DNA from: Cryptomeria japonica
Taxonomy: Eukaryota; Streptophyta; Pinopsida; Cupressales; Cupressaceae
DNA: 64,000 bases
Direction: 5' to 3'
Assembly: GCF_030272615.1 (NCBI RefSeq)
Contig: NC_081413.1
Coordinates: forward strand, 337,616,802-337,680,801
How positions within the stretch are numbered: the stretch's first letter is position 1; every line of letters starts with the position of its first letter. The notes under the pieces were generated by a model. The model saw only the letters and a list, made by a program, of their open reading frames with translations, was not told the DNA's origin and did not search any database. The position numbers and the translations under genes are program-made. This document shows, in pieces, positions 10,559 to 22,300 of this stretch.

Positions 10559-12912
10559 ATGGTGGTCCCTACTCATCAGCATCAATTCGAGCGCCAGAGA
10601 CATCATAATCAACCCTGAAATTATGAGCCAGCAGTAAGTGATCGATCTTAAGCCTATTTATGTTTTCAATTTTGAATTGTTTTGCTCATTTTTCAAGTTT
10701 TTCGCATGTTTGGGGTCGGGTTTCACGTTTTATCATGCGAGAAAGGATTTTGTCTCGTATGAGTAACTGGTAAATTATCTTGTTTCATTTGAAGTCATTA
10801 TAATTGTCAGTCAGGATGCACTGTTGTATCATACGACAGGTTTGTAAAAAGACCATTTTGTTGTTCTAAGTCTAATAAATTGTCGTTTGGGGTTGTTTTG
10901 TCATATGAGAGCTATTCCTGACTCGTACAAGATTTTGTCCCTCTATGTTTTGTCATTCGGGAGACAGTGAGAATTTTTGATGGTCTAAACGTGAAATTTT
11001 GATTTTGCATTTGACTTAGTTGGATTTGCTTGATGTTTTACTTCTCATGTAGGCTCATTTGGAATGTTTTCTAATGCTTCATTGATGGGTTTTTGTAGAT
11101 TCGATTACCTCCTGTGCTCTTTAGATGCATTTATCCTCCTACTATGGCATTAGTTTGACATTTATCTGAGGTTGAGCAGGCTCATATTGATGTATGTGGT
11201 TTGACTCATCTTCTTAGTTTGCCAGATATCCATGTGAATCATGGAATGCTCACGACATTGGTAGAGCATTTCCATTCAGAGCATAACACATTTCATCTGC
11301 TGGTGGAGGAGTTGACTATCACTCTCGAGGATGTATATAGGATCCTCCATATCCCTTTTGCTGGGGATAAGGTGGATTATGATTCAGGACACTTTCCAAG
11401 ATTATAGGCAGTGAGGCATGTCTTCACAGATCCTGACATTTTGACTCGTTCCATTAGTTGGGACATATTGATGAGCAGATACAGTGAGGAGTTTCCTCTG
11501 GCGTGTGTTCTAGTAGGATTCATAGGCTATTTTCTAATGCTGAAAAGAGGGCAACTAGGTTTCCAGTGTGGTTGGGGTAGGATGTTGATGAGATTGATGG
11601 AGACCCCTTAGAGGCTTGGCTGGGGTTCTTGCTTGTTGTCTCACATGTATCGCGAGATGCTTGAGATCGTATATAAAGATCGTAGGAGCATGGCCGCAGG
11701 TGTATATATTTTATAGGTTTGGGCTTGGGAGCATCTTCCCATTTGTTGGTCGATAGTAGATAATAGTAGAGAGCTCGGGCAGCCGATTATATTTAGGTAT
11801 GCTGGTTATATTACATAGCCCCATCTGGGCAAGACAGATTTTTGGCGATGGTAGTTGGATGATTTCATAGCCATAGTGTGGAGACCTTATAGAGGTTTGG
11901 AGCAATGGGATGACTGGCAGCTAGTTTGCAAGGACCTTTTTGTTACATGCCCTCTTATTGGGAGATCGTAGATTATTGTCGAGTAATTCATCATTTCTCA
12001 AGTGATGAGGTAGTATGGTTGGCCTCAGGGAATCTCGCAGGAGTATACAACATATGTGTGTTACATGGATGAGGAGAGACAGGGATGGTCTCCATGATTA
12101 TCTTATGCCTTGGCCATGCAAGAGCTGACTGGTCTACAACACCTCAGATGGGATTATATGGATGATGTAGCAAATGCAAGGGTATTGCCCTAGTACAAAG
12201 AGTGGTTCCAATAGCATCCTTTTCCTAGGTTTACTGATCCAGGTGAGTAGGCACCGCACATTAAGGATATTGAGGATGATTCTCCCACATAGGTATAGGG
12301 ATAGGGTCTGAGATAGGGCTAGAGATAGAGAAAGGGATAGAGAGTCGAGGCTTCGAGGTGGACAGGTGGGGATCCTGGTGCTAGTAGCAGCAGGGTTCCA
12401 GTTGAGGGTGGATAGTAGAGGGGTGAGGGTGGATCCCTTGGGAGAGTAGGAGGAGCGAGGAGTGAGCAGCTCTGAGATAGGTTCGGCAGTGGAGGGATGA
12501 GTAGGGTGGTACTGGAGGTGGAGATGGGGGTGGAGAGCTAGTGAGAGAGCAGAGGACAGACATAGGATGGTCGATGAGAGCACGTCTTGCAGAGTTGCAG
12601 TCACAGTTGATAGTGGCTCAGACTCAACTAGTAGAGAGAGATCGTCAGCTTATGGAGTTGAGAGCATAGCGCGATCGTCAAGTCGTGGCGATGAGAGCAG
12701 AGCGAGACACCCTCCAGCATGAGGTTTTGCATCAGAACACTAGGGCAGCCTACTATGTCGCAGCATATAGCGTGGCAGTTCCAGTAGCGCAGCAGGTGAT
12801 TCCTTATTCTTAGTATATGGCACGTTCTGAGGGAACTCGAGCACCTTGATAGGATTTTAGTCATCAGGCTCCTCCTCCTCCACCAGATGATGAGGGGGAG
12901 GCTCAGAGCTAG
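10559..12912 (+). pseudogene. Plant mobile domain (PMD, MAIN-like) gene, decayed, antisense in the Tat element
   Basis: The proposed exon 1 is 10559-10633 (25 codons). The donor gtaagt is at 10634, the acceptor ttttgtag ends at 11098, and exon 2 continues in phase, which supports the intron. Exon 2 carries the PMD signature GMLTTLVEHFHSEHNTFHLL followed by VEELTITLEDVYRILHIPF. Later come VWAWEHLP, WRPYRG and CPLIGRS / RxYGWPQGISQ, all expected PMD blocks. After the domain is a long helical, charged segment (QSQLIVAQTQLVERDRQLME). The frame ends at 12910-12912 after PPPPPDDEGEAQS. TGA and TAG codons and at least one frameshift break it. PMD proteins act in gene silencing and development when host-encoded, and they are frequently captured by transposons. 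This copy lies between pol and the 3' LTR of E, opposite to its transcription. Confidence 0.75.
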
Positions 12913-14509
12913 ATATTCTTCTTGTAGCTCGGATATATTTTTTGTAGCCTATACAATTCTTGCTCCGATGGGAGTTTGTATATGTCATTCGACATCATTT
13001 TGTACCTTTAGACTTGACATTATATATATATATATATATACGAGATCCGATTTGACTTCATCGTTCTTTTGTTGATTCATTTATGAGATGTCTTTTATAT
13101 GCTTTGTTCTATATGTATGCATTTTTTTTCAATATGAATGTATGTAATGCAAATGATTATAGATGTCTATTTTTGTTTCTTTTCATATGCAAATAAATGA
13201 AAGTGCAACTAAGTAATGAATAATGCAATTTTTTTTTCATTTTTCTATGCAATAAGATAAATGCAGATGAGTGAATAATGAAATGTATGAAGCTATATTA
13301 AATGTTATGTATGTAGCTAAAATATCTCAAAACACAAATACTCGATCAAAGAAATGATGATGCTTTCAACTCTCATTCAAAAGATAAAGAGATTATTACC
13401 ATACCGAAATCACTCTAAAGTCACAAAAATGCAGAATGACATGCAAAATGATATGCGAAATGCAACCTAAACCTAGTCACTAGATTTAAAATACTTAAGT
13501 TTCATGACTGAGCATAACAAACACAACAGGTAGGTTAGAGTTCCTTTCTTTTTCAATGTGCAATATTAATTATCTTGTCCGCAATGACCCTTTTTTCATT
13601 CATATCCTTGGATAGATTTCGCAGGGACCCAAATTGCATCATAAAGAAATTCCCTCAAAACAAACAAAGAAATGATATGGACCTCCCTGTAGCATACAAA
13701 TAAGCAGAGTTGAGGTATGTGAGGCGATTTCACCTTGTTGTGAAGGCTTATCACAGACACCTAGCTAATTTAGATGTTTCAAGATCATTGGGATCATTAT
13801 TACAAGCTGAAAACAAAGAAAATATTATGCCCCCAATCCTTTCTCCTCTTAGTCACAATAGACTTCCTTGAGTTACTCAGAGGGATAATAATCGAAAACC
13901 AATATAAAAGACAACACACAAAGAAAATTGTTCATTCATAGCTCAAACTATTTAGTGATTATTTTCCGTTATGTTGTTTTTCTTGTTTACTCAGTGATAA
14001 AAACTCTTTGGTCATTAGGAGATAGGTGACTGAATCGGAGTGGACAACCACGATTCATTGACAGAAAGATGACTTGGTTGACACTGCTTAGGATATGTAA
14101 TGTGCTCTATCGAGTAACCTAAGACTAGGACGCTGATCAGTTTCAAGTCATGGGGGTTTCAATGAACTAGGATGTCAAGAAAGTGACTGAAAAATATGTA
14201 CAAGCAAAAGCAAAAGATGCATGGAAGCGGGAAATGCCAACATTGCGTTGATAGATGGAGCGCTTGAGTACAAGAGGTGCCTGTTTGCCAGGTTTTCACC
14301 TGCTTGGCAAAGAATCATTTTTATTTTATTTTTGTACCAAGGTGCCTGTTTACCAGGTTTTCACCAGGGCATTTTCTCTTTTTATATATTTTTTTCTTTT
14401 TCTTTTTCTGTTTTTTTTTGTATTTTATGATTTTTAAAATTTTTTTCAGGACTTTTTCCAATTTTTAGTATTTCTTCTGGACTTTTTCCAGCTGTACATG
14501 TTGATAGCA
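12913..14509. other. Non-coding 3' region of element E
   Basis: No gene is seen between the PMD stop and the end of the antiparallel pol frame. It includes a (TA)10-type microsatellite at about 13021-13040, poly-T runs near 13120, 13220 and 14390-14440, and a phrase gtgcctgttt.ccaggttttcacc repeated twice about 64 bp apart (14277 and 14341). Confidence 0.55.
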
Positions 14510-15913
14510 CAGAGAATGCTATGCAAAGAATTTCTTCAAGTGGATGGTGTTAATCAGTTCATGGAGTTGTTCTCCTTTTGAGTTTGAGAGTTGATAGGCA
14601 CCAGAGCTGAATACTATAGTAACAATGGAGCGACCCAGCCAGTTGGGTTCAAACTTCCCTTTATTGTCGCGAAACTGTTGATTTTTTGGATTTTCTCTCA
14701 GAACTAGGTCACCAACCTAAAATTCTCTTTGTCAAACTTTCTTGTTATATCCTCTAGGCATTCTCTTCTAATACACTCTGAGATGATCAAAAGCCACTTG
14801 TCGATGCTCATCCAGCAATTCAAGTTCTTGCAATCTAGATATTCTATGATCTTCATCAGTAACAAGACCTTGCAAATAAACTCTTAGAGATGGTATTTCT
14901 ACTTCAATAGGTAGTACTGCTTCAAACCCATACACCAAAGAGAAAGGTGTAGCCCTAGTAGGTGTTTTGATACTTGTTCTGTAAGCCCATAGTGCAGGAT
15001 TGAGCTACAAATGTCAATCCTTCTTGGACTTGTTCACTAATCTATGCAAGATAGTCAGTAGGTTTTTGTTAGATGCCTCAACTTGTCCATTACCTTGAGG
15101 GTAATATATTGATGACCAATGTTGCTTTATTTTTAATTTCTCACAAAGCTCATCCAAATCTTTATTCTTAAACTGTCCTCCATTATCAGTCACGATGGAT
15201 GAAGGTATCCCATACCTGCAAATGATATAGTTTAGGATGAACAAGGCGACTTGTTTACCGGTTGCTTTGATGAGCAGAACCGCCTCTACCCACTTGGTAA
15301 AATACTTAGTGGCCGTTATGATGAATTTATGTCTGTTGGATGATGCAGGATATATCTGACCAATGAGATCAAAGGCCCATTGCTGAAAAGGCTAGTGTGT
15401 AATAAATGGTATGAGGTCCCTTGCCAGGGCATGTATGAGATTTCCATGGAGCTCACATTTCTCACAAGTCTTAGCAAATTGGATGGTGTCTTTTTCCATC
15501 TCTGGCTAGTAGTAGCCAGCCCATAGTAGTTTCCGAGCTAAAGTAAGGCCATTCAAATGAGATCCACTAATACCTTCATGAACTTCTGATAACGCATGTT
15601 TAAATTCTTCAGTTTCTAGACATCTAAGCAATGTACAGTCCAAACCTCGTCTAAATAAATTCTTAGCTATAATAACATACCGTGAAGCATTTTGAGTTAG
15701 GTTTCTTTTCTCATTTTGGGTAAGATTTACAGGGATAATTTGGTCGCATAGATAAGAGTAAATGTGGCTGTATCGAGATGACGCATGCCCAATAATAGAA
15801 CAAACTATTTGGGTCTCAGGAGAATCATAAGAGGGGTAACATAACTCTTCCACCAAGAAATCAAAGTGAAAATTGGACTCTTGTAACTCAGGTATAGATG
15901 CATAGGTAGCCAT
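14510..15913 (-). pseudogene. Tat element E integrase
   Basis: The N-terminal zinc region reads LSEVHEGISGSHLNGLTLA, the expected His-x-His part. The core retains VTDNGGQFKNKDLDELCEKL (catalytic Asp) and YYPQGNGQVEASNKNLL (catalytic Glu), separated from the first Asp region by stops. Downstream, translation of the next 500 bp gives LWAYRTSIKTPT, TPFSLVYGFEAVLP and WLGRS phrases, typical of the Tat integrase C-terminus. Coding homology appears to end at about 14510. Stops and frameshifts are numerous, so it is dead. Confidence 0.8.
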
Positions 15914-15949
15914 AGCATCTGCTGCTCTGTTTGTGGATCTAGGAATCTG

Positions 15950-16330
15950 CTAGAATGATACAAAAGAAAAATACTTCTTAATATCATCAACCATCCTCTT
16001 GTAAGGCATCAATTTCTCATCTTGAGTCTGATATGTATCATTGACTTGATTAACGACCAGCTGAGAATCTCCATAGATATACAATTTTGCAACCTTCCAT
16101 TCAATAGCTAGTTTTATACCATTCACCAAAGCTTCATATTTTACAATGTTGTTTGTGCAAGGGAATAGAATCTTATAATACTTTGGGATTGAATACTTCT
16201 GAGGAGTAATAAATAATATGCCAGCACCTAAACCATTTTGAGTAAAGGACCGATCAAAGAACATTTTCCAAGGTTGTTGAGTAAGGTGCATTATAGATTC
16301 ATCTAGAAACTCTATGTGTAGTGGTTGAGA
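15950..16330 (-). pseudogene. Second (archaeal-type) RNase H of Tat element E
   Basis: After the first RNase H comes a second, complete RNase H fold typical of the Tat group. It shows WKMFFDRSFTQNGLGAGILF (first catalytic Asp), IVKYEALVNGIKLAIEW (Glu) and LYIYGDSQLVVNQVNDTY (second Asp), then MPYKRMVDDIKKYF. The presence of both RNase H domains is the strongest lineage marker in this element. The domain is open over its whole length. Confidence 0.85.
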
Positions 16331-16823
16331 GTCTTCAAGCAGAGCTTTAGCAAGTTGATCAGCAATTAGTTGTCCTTTTATGGCTTTGCATTCCACATAT
16401 TCAATGTCAAACTCTATAAGGATCGTGACCCATTTCGCCAATCTTCCTGTAAGTGTTGCCTTATTGAGAAGATACTTGAGTGGATCAATTTTGGCCACTA
16501 GCTTGACTAAATGTGCTAGCATGTAGTGTCTCAATTTTTTAGATGCAAAGACTAACGCCAAGAATGATTTTTTTTATTATAGTGTAGTTCATTTCATAAG
16601 ACACTGATGTCCTACTATTGTAATAAATAGCTCATTCCTTTTTATTGTCACCCTGTTGTGCCAAAAGTGCCCCCAGTGATGAATCAGTTGTTGATATTTT
16701 TAAAATTAGTGGTTTACCCTGAATTGGTGGCATCAATATCAGTGGATTCGATAGGTACTCTTTGATTTGCTGAAGATGTTGTTCACATTGCTGATCCCAG
16801 TTGTAAATTACTCCTTTTCTCAA
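16331..16823 (-). pseudogene. First RNase H of Tat element E
   Basis: Segments IYNWDQQCEQHLQQIKEYL and LILKISTTDSSLGALLAQQ (first Asp region), then VFASKKLRHYMLAHLVKLVA, form a Ty3 RNase H with a frameshift near 16,560-16,630. The segment ends with RLAKWVTILIEFDIEYVECK and QLIADQLAKA, the usual end of this domain. It is broken by stops and a frame change. Confidence 0.75.
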
Positions 16824-17787
16824 TACCTTTGTGAAAGGTTGAGCTTTGTCTGATGGATTGGAGATGTCCCTGTAGACTTCTCATTTGACTGATGTTCTTT
16901 GGAGGTGACATTTCCGTTATGGCTTGGACCTTCTCAGGATCAACCTCGATTCCCTTCTTTGAAATGATGTAGCCAAGTAGTTTACCAGATGTTACTTCGA
17001 ATCCACACATCTTTGGATTTAGCCGAAGTTTGAACTTTTCCATTCTGTCGAGTATAGGACCTAACTCTTTAATATGCGTTGATCTTTTCATAGTCTTCAC
17101 TAAGGTGTCATCAACATAATCTTCCATATTCTTATGCATCATATCATGAAAAATAGTTGTAACTTCTCTTTGATAGGTTTCTCCTATGTTCTTTAGCCAA
17201 AATGGCATGACATTCCAGCAAAAGGTTCCCCATGCACAGGTGAAAGATGTCTTTTCTTGATCTCCAGGAGCTATTTTGATTTGATTGTATCTAGAGAATC
17301 CTTCCATTAGTGAGTACATTTCATACCCAGCAGTCATTTCGACTGTCATATCAATGTTTGGCAATGGAAAGTCATCCTTCAGACAAGCTTTCTTAAGATC
17401 TCTGAAGTCAGTGCAAACTATGATAGACTTGTCTGCCTTTGACATAGGTGCTATGTTTGAAATCCATTCGGCATAATCTATAGCTCTGATGAATCTATCT
17501 TGGAGCAGTTTTTCTAGTTCAACCTTGACTAATAGTGCTACATGCGGGTGCATCTTACAAAGTTTTTTCTTAATTGGTTTTACTCCTAGTGTAATTGAAA
17601 GATGGTGCATAATGAGATCAGGATCCAAGCCTGGCATATCAGAGTATGTCCATGCAAAGTTTATTTTCTTTTCTAAGAATAGCTGAGTGAAATCCTTCAA
17701 TTCTTCTGCTGATAGTGATTGAGCTACATGAATGATGTGTGGTGTCTCTTGACTCCCAATGTTCACTAGCTGAGTTGGCTCGATCAA
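16824..17787 (-). pseudogene. Tat element E reverse transcriptase
   Basis: Tat-type RT with clear blocks: FAWTYSDMPGLDPDLIMHHL, CTDFRDLKKACLKDDFPLPN, MYSLMEGFSRYNQIKIAP, WGTFCWNVMPFWLKNIGETYQ, MEDYVDDTLVK and LGYIISKKGIEVDPEKVQAI. The second active-site motif YVDD is intact. The first reads LMEGFSRYNQ, where the family has Asp, so a catalytic Asp has become Glu. The frame is open for 334 codons and then shifts into RNase H. Confidence 0.9.
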
Positions 17788-17802
17788 TATGGAGGACCTT
17801 TC

Positions 17803-19560
17803 CTAGAAATGACTTGGTAGTATATCAAGTATCTCACCTTCAGGTGCCTCAGAGAGGTTTTCACCTTTAGGTACATCCTTTATTTTCTCTTTTTTAGATT
17901 CTGATACTGCCACAATATGGTTTTCGCCATCAGATCTTTTATTTTTATTTTTCTTGTTTTTGTGACTAAGATACTTGATATCCATTTCAGTCATATTTTT
18001 GCTCTGTTCACTGGTGGAAGAGTCTATAGGTTCGATTGCATTGAGACAATAGGCTAATGTATAGTCATTGGTAAAAGTAGGTATATTCATGGGCTAGTTT
18101 TGTAAAGTACAGTCAATCAATTCGGGATGTACTAAGGATAAATTTTGGATAGGTTCAAGAGCGTTCACGGTATTATTATCACAACGGTGGATCAAAAAGT
18201 CAAGTTCCAGAAGAATACCTTGCATAAGTGTCTCGAGACCAGGAAGAGTCAGATCATGATTATTAGAGTTCACATTAATATTTAGTTGATCTAATCTGAT
18301 AGGCATACTTGTAACATCATTCACTACGCCAGATTGGATGTCATATCGTGGTTTAACAGCAATAAGATCAGTATATAGATTTTCATTATTTGTATTAGCT
18401 GATTCAGAATTTGAGGCTGAGTAGTTATTGTCCTAAATAGGACCGTCATCAGAGTCATCAAGTGAAGTTTCTGAGTCTTCTTCAAGTGATTTAATAAGTG
18501 TATGTATGGTATCAACACCAACATCTTTAATACTGCAAGTTCCTTCATGTTGTGGTTCATTTGTCATTTGTATCTGACACACCTGTTGACATGATCTTGA
18601 TGTTTCTATGGTTTGCTATCATCTACTCCATTCAGCTTCTTCTGGGTTGATAACTGGTTCTTGTTCTGTAGCTTCCAACTCTTCTTGGGTAGTGCTATAC
18701 CTGATTTGTTCTATTTTAGGATAGGGGTACATAGATGAGAAGCTTTCTAGTATTCTTCCTTCTTTTAGTCCTTGTTCATAATTTGCTTGTCTCTTTTGTC
18801 TAATTTCCTGTATTTCTTTCTCTAGTTTTATGTGCATCGGCTCTTGAGCATCATCTATGATACCGCTAGACTCTTCTGGAGTTTCTATAGTGGATGTGTC
18901 TGAGAGGTGTTCAGGACCCCATTCATACTCGTTTGAATCAGTCTCCAAATCATCTACTTGTTGCCTGCCAGTATATGTGACTGAAGCTTTTAGTGGTGCA
19001 AACAATTCTCTGATTCTTACTACTTCATCTCTTATATCCTTAGGGACCTCAACTTCTGGTATTATTGTAGCTGATACCATCAAAGCTTGAGCACTGACTG
19101 TTTCTTCTTTCTTGACTACTGATTCCACCTTCTCTTTTCTACACTCTTCTTTTGTTTATTGAGTGTCTACTTCCTGTAATGTTAAAGGCGATATTCTTTT
19201 TTGCCACTTAGACTTAGAAATATGTTTTTGATATGATGTCTTTTTCAAATCGTATCCCAGTCTAGCCTTATCATTTGTGGATTTGGTTTGTAGCTGAATT
19301 GGTTCAGTAATACCTTCCTTTTGTTTGCCTAGAGGACCAGTATCTGAGTACCCCATGCATTGAATCATTTTGTAGTGAGGACCATATTGGTTTGAGGAAA
19401 TATCACAATGTCGTACCTCCTCATTTTGACTATCTTCCTTAAAGAGCTAGTTAAGAACAACATCCTCTTCTATTTCATCTACCAAGGAGGTAGAAGACTA
19501 TACAAAGAGACCATCATATATGGTATTTAGAGCTGAAGTTTGTGTTCTCATAGCCTCTGA
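17803..19560 (-). pseudogene. Spacer between protease and RT of element E
   Basis: A broken frame of low-complexity, charged sequence joins protease to RT. Visible pieces include EQEPVINPEEAEWSR, DIKYLSHKNKKNKNKR and a GxKxG-like motif (LKEGRILES). Tat and Ogre elements have a poorly conserved region here. Most pieces (19368-18619 and 18324-17803) share one frame and are separated by stops, while 18560-18324 is in another. No function can be assigned. Confidence 0.55.
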
Positions 19561-19572
19561 TGGCTTGCCCAA

Positions 19573-20127
19573 CTATTTTGGAGATGGAGGGAGAGAAACT
19601 AATGAAAGTACCAGTTCTATCTTGTAGCCATCCATGCCGGTATTTCTAATTTTCAATCTCTTTTCTAAGTCTTTCATTAGTGTTTCTGGATCTTCATTTG
19701 TAGAGGCTACCCCATTATGAGGCACAAAAGTATCTGCACCTTTTGTCAATGCATTACAGATGATATTTGTATCAGCAGGAATACTGACTTCTGCTCCGTT
19801 ATAAGGAAACTTTAAGAATTGATGGTATGTTGATGGTACTGCCTTCATTTCATGAATCCATGGCTTGCCCAGTAATATATTGTATGACAAAGGAATATCA
19901 AGTACTTGGAAAAGGAGATCTCTTTCTACTGGTCCCATTGTGATAGGTAATGATACCAAACCTTTAGAAGTCCTTTCTTCCTCATCATAGGCTTTTATTG
20001 TTATTTTCTTGCCAGGATCAATGAAATTTTCAGAGAATCCTAGTTGTGTAAGAAGACTGTAAGTACAGATATTCAACCCCGCGCCTCCATCTATTAAAAC
20101 ATGTTTGACTCTATGTTTGTGGATCAT
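19573..20127 (-). pseudogene. Tat element E aspartic protease
   Basis: The retroviral-type protease signature reads VKHVLIDGGAGLNICTYSLL, with DGGA in the place of DSGA as is common in this group. Then come GLVSLPITMGPVERDLLF and YNILLGKPWIHEMKAVPSTY, the second conserved block. The protease cuts the polyprotein into gag, RT and integrase. The frame is open for 184 codons; the link to gag passes through a frame change. Confidence 0.85.
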
Positions 20128-20132
20128 GGCTT

Positions 20133-22300
20133 CAATATGTAATGGCTGGTTATGTGGATGATTTAGTGAGTTGTCATCTTCTTCAGAGAAGGTCAGATAG
20201 TGGGTGAAGTCAGATGACCCACCATAGACTGAAACCGATCAATGTCTAAATCTTTTGGAATGTTGGTGGTGAGCAATGCTTTGTCTAGGATCTCTTTGTG
20301 AGTAGATGAGATTTTTAGTAATTCAAAGATTGAGATTTGAGCATTTGTCCTTTTTAATTGCTCAACAATGCTATATCTAGAATATGATGATGAAGTTAAC
20401 CTTTTAAATTTGTTCAGGGTTGATTCTTTTTGTTTGTTTGACAAGGCTAGTGGGTTTGATGTTGCTTGAGCTGGGTTGGAATAAATAGCTCCTTAGAGGG
20501 TGACTTTCTCTTGAGAATGGGTGAGAGCTCTTGCATATCGTGATTCATTTGGTTTATCTTGGACTATAATCACATTGCAATATTCTGAGTGGGAAGGCTC
20601 AATCATGTTGATAATGTTGTCCTGACTGGTATAAGTATAATTTACCTTGGCACCTCCTTTGGTCTTTGAAGAATCATCTTATTCCTAAATAGGCAAAGGG
20701 TCCTTAAATGCTTTATGATCTGCATTGGTCAGATGATTCCCAATGACAACTTTACCACCATCTATGAGATCTTGAATCTCATGTTTTAGCTTCATGCAAT
20801 TGTTTATGTTATGACCTTTATTCTGATGGAAGTCACAGTATTCATTTTCTCTCCACCATCTTGGTTTGACATCTGGATCATATGGTCTAGAGTTATCTAG
20901 TAGTGTTATCACATTGTTTGCCAATAGAGTTTTGAAAGTAGATTCATATGATTCTTCAAGAGGAGTAAAATCATGCTTAGGTTTGGAAAGCCAAGGCTTT
21001 TCTTTGAACCATTCCTTTGTTCTCTTTGGTGGATTTTCTGCTACAGCCTCAGCAGCTTTAAGTGCTTGTGTACCACTAGACAAGTTGAATATTGTGGGCT
21101 TTGAGTTGGTTTTAACAGTGTCTACTACTCCATCATTAACAAAATTCTTGTTGTTGTCTTTGCCAAATTTCCAATAATTGTTCTTCTCTTTAGAGCTAGA
21201 TCCTGGTTGTGTTTCTTTCCAAGGCATGATATCCCCCTTCTTTATGAGCACATCTTCCATTTGAATGGCATTATCTACCATTTTGTTAAATGATGGGTGT
21301 ACTTGCATTTGTATACTATATTTCAGTTCGGGGACCAAGTTATTGACAAATATATCCATTTTCTCAAAGTTTGGGATAGGTCGTGGATACCAAGAGAACA
21401 TCTTTCTCCAGCATTGGAGGAAAGTAAGAAGAGGTTCCCCTGTTTTCTATTTAGTATTGCAAAGATCGATCATAGTCACACGATGTCGAATGTTGTATGA
21501 GTATTGTTGTAAAAATAGTTGGAGTAGTTCTTCAAACGTTTTTATTCCTTTGGGTAGACTTGAGAACCATTCCATTGCTTGACCCCCTAAACTCCTCGGG
21601 AAAGGCACATGAGTTATGCTTGATCATGCATGAACTCCATACAGGCGGCACAAAACTATCTGAAATGATCTTGAGGATCTGAGGTACCATCATACTTATC
21701 AAATTTTGGGATCTCCACTTGTGAGGGAAATGGAGGCATGTATAAATTCTTGTCAAATGGAAAGGGACATATTGTTTTGGGGACTTGTCCTTATTTTTCA
21801 ATTATGTGACCTCCATTCGTAAGGCTTGTAATTGTTTATGTACCATGAGTATAGGTGATTCTTTCTTTTTAGTAATGAGTGTCTGAACATCATATCCAGT
21901 AGGAAGTTTAGCACCTTATTTTGCTAGTTCTAAGAAATAGTCTTCCTTCTCTCGGGTCATGATAGCTTTCATCATTTTTCTAAAGTCTTTGTCCTTTTGA
22001 CAGTCATGAATTTCTTTTTCTAGAGGTTCAGTGTATTCGTCAGCCTCACTTGATGATGAGGAATCATTATCATTTTTGAGAATGTTATTATCGTCCTTGT
22101 TTATGTCATTGTGTTCCATCTCATATATAGTGGGAGATTTAGGCTCATAAAAAATTGGTCCGCCTGATGACAATGGTATGTCAGTGAGTGGATCCCCTTC
22201 ATAAAATGGATTGTCAGTGTATGAAAAGGGTATTTGTTTGCATTTGGCTTCTTTCTTACGAGAACTCTTGGTTTGTGTAGGAATTTTTATGGATTAGTGC
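20133..22300 (-). pseudogene. Tat element E gag
   Basis: The frame begins about 22300; the first ATG of the long piece is at 22173, but in-frame coding extends upstream. An acidic N-terminus (NDSSSSSEADEYTEP) is followed by the capsid-like region. A frameshift near 21,570 joins WFSSLPKGI to TFEELLQLFLQQYSYNIR. A TAG interrupts NTK/KTGEPLLTF. After FSWYPRPIPNFEKMDIFVNN comes the zinc knuckle CDFHQNKGHNINNC (C-x2-H-x4-H-x4-C type). This is typical Tat gag order. Gag forms the virus-like particle in the cytoplasm. The gene is dead. Confidence 0.8.

Noticed and set aside
12134-12604. Minus-strand 156-residue Ser/Leu-rich ORF
   Set aside because: Antisense to the low-complexity tail of the PMD gene, no motifs.
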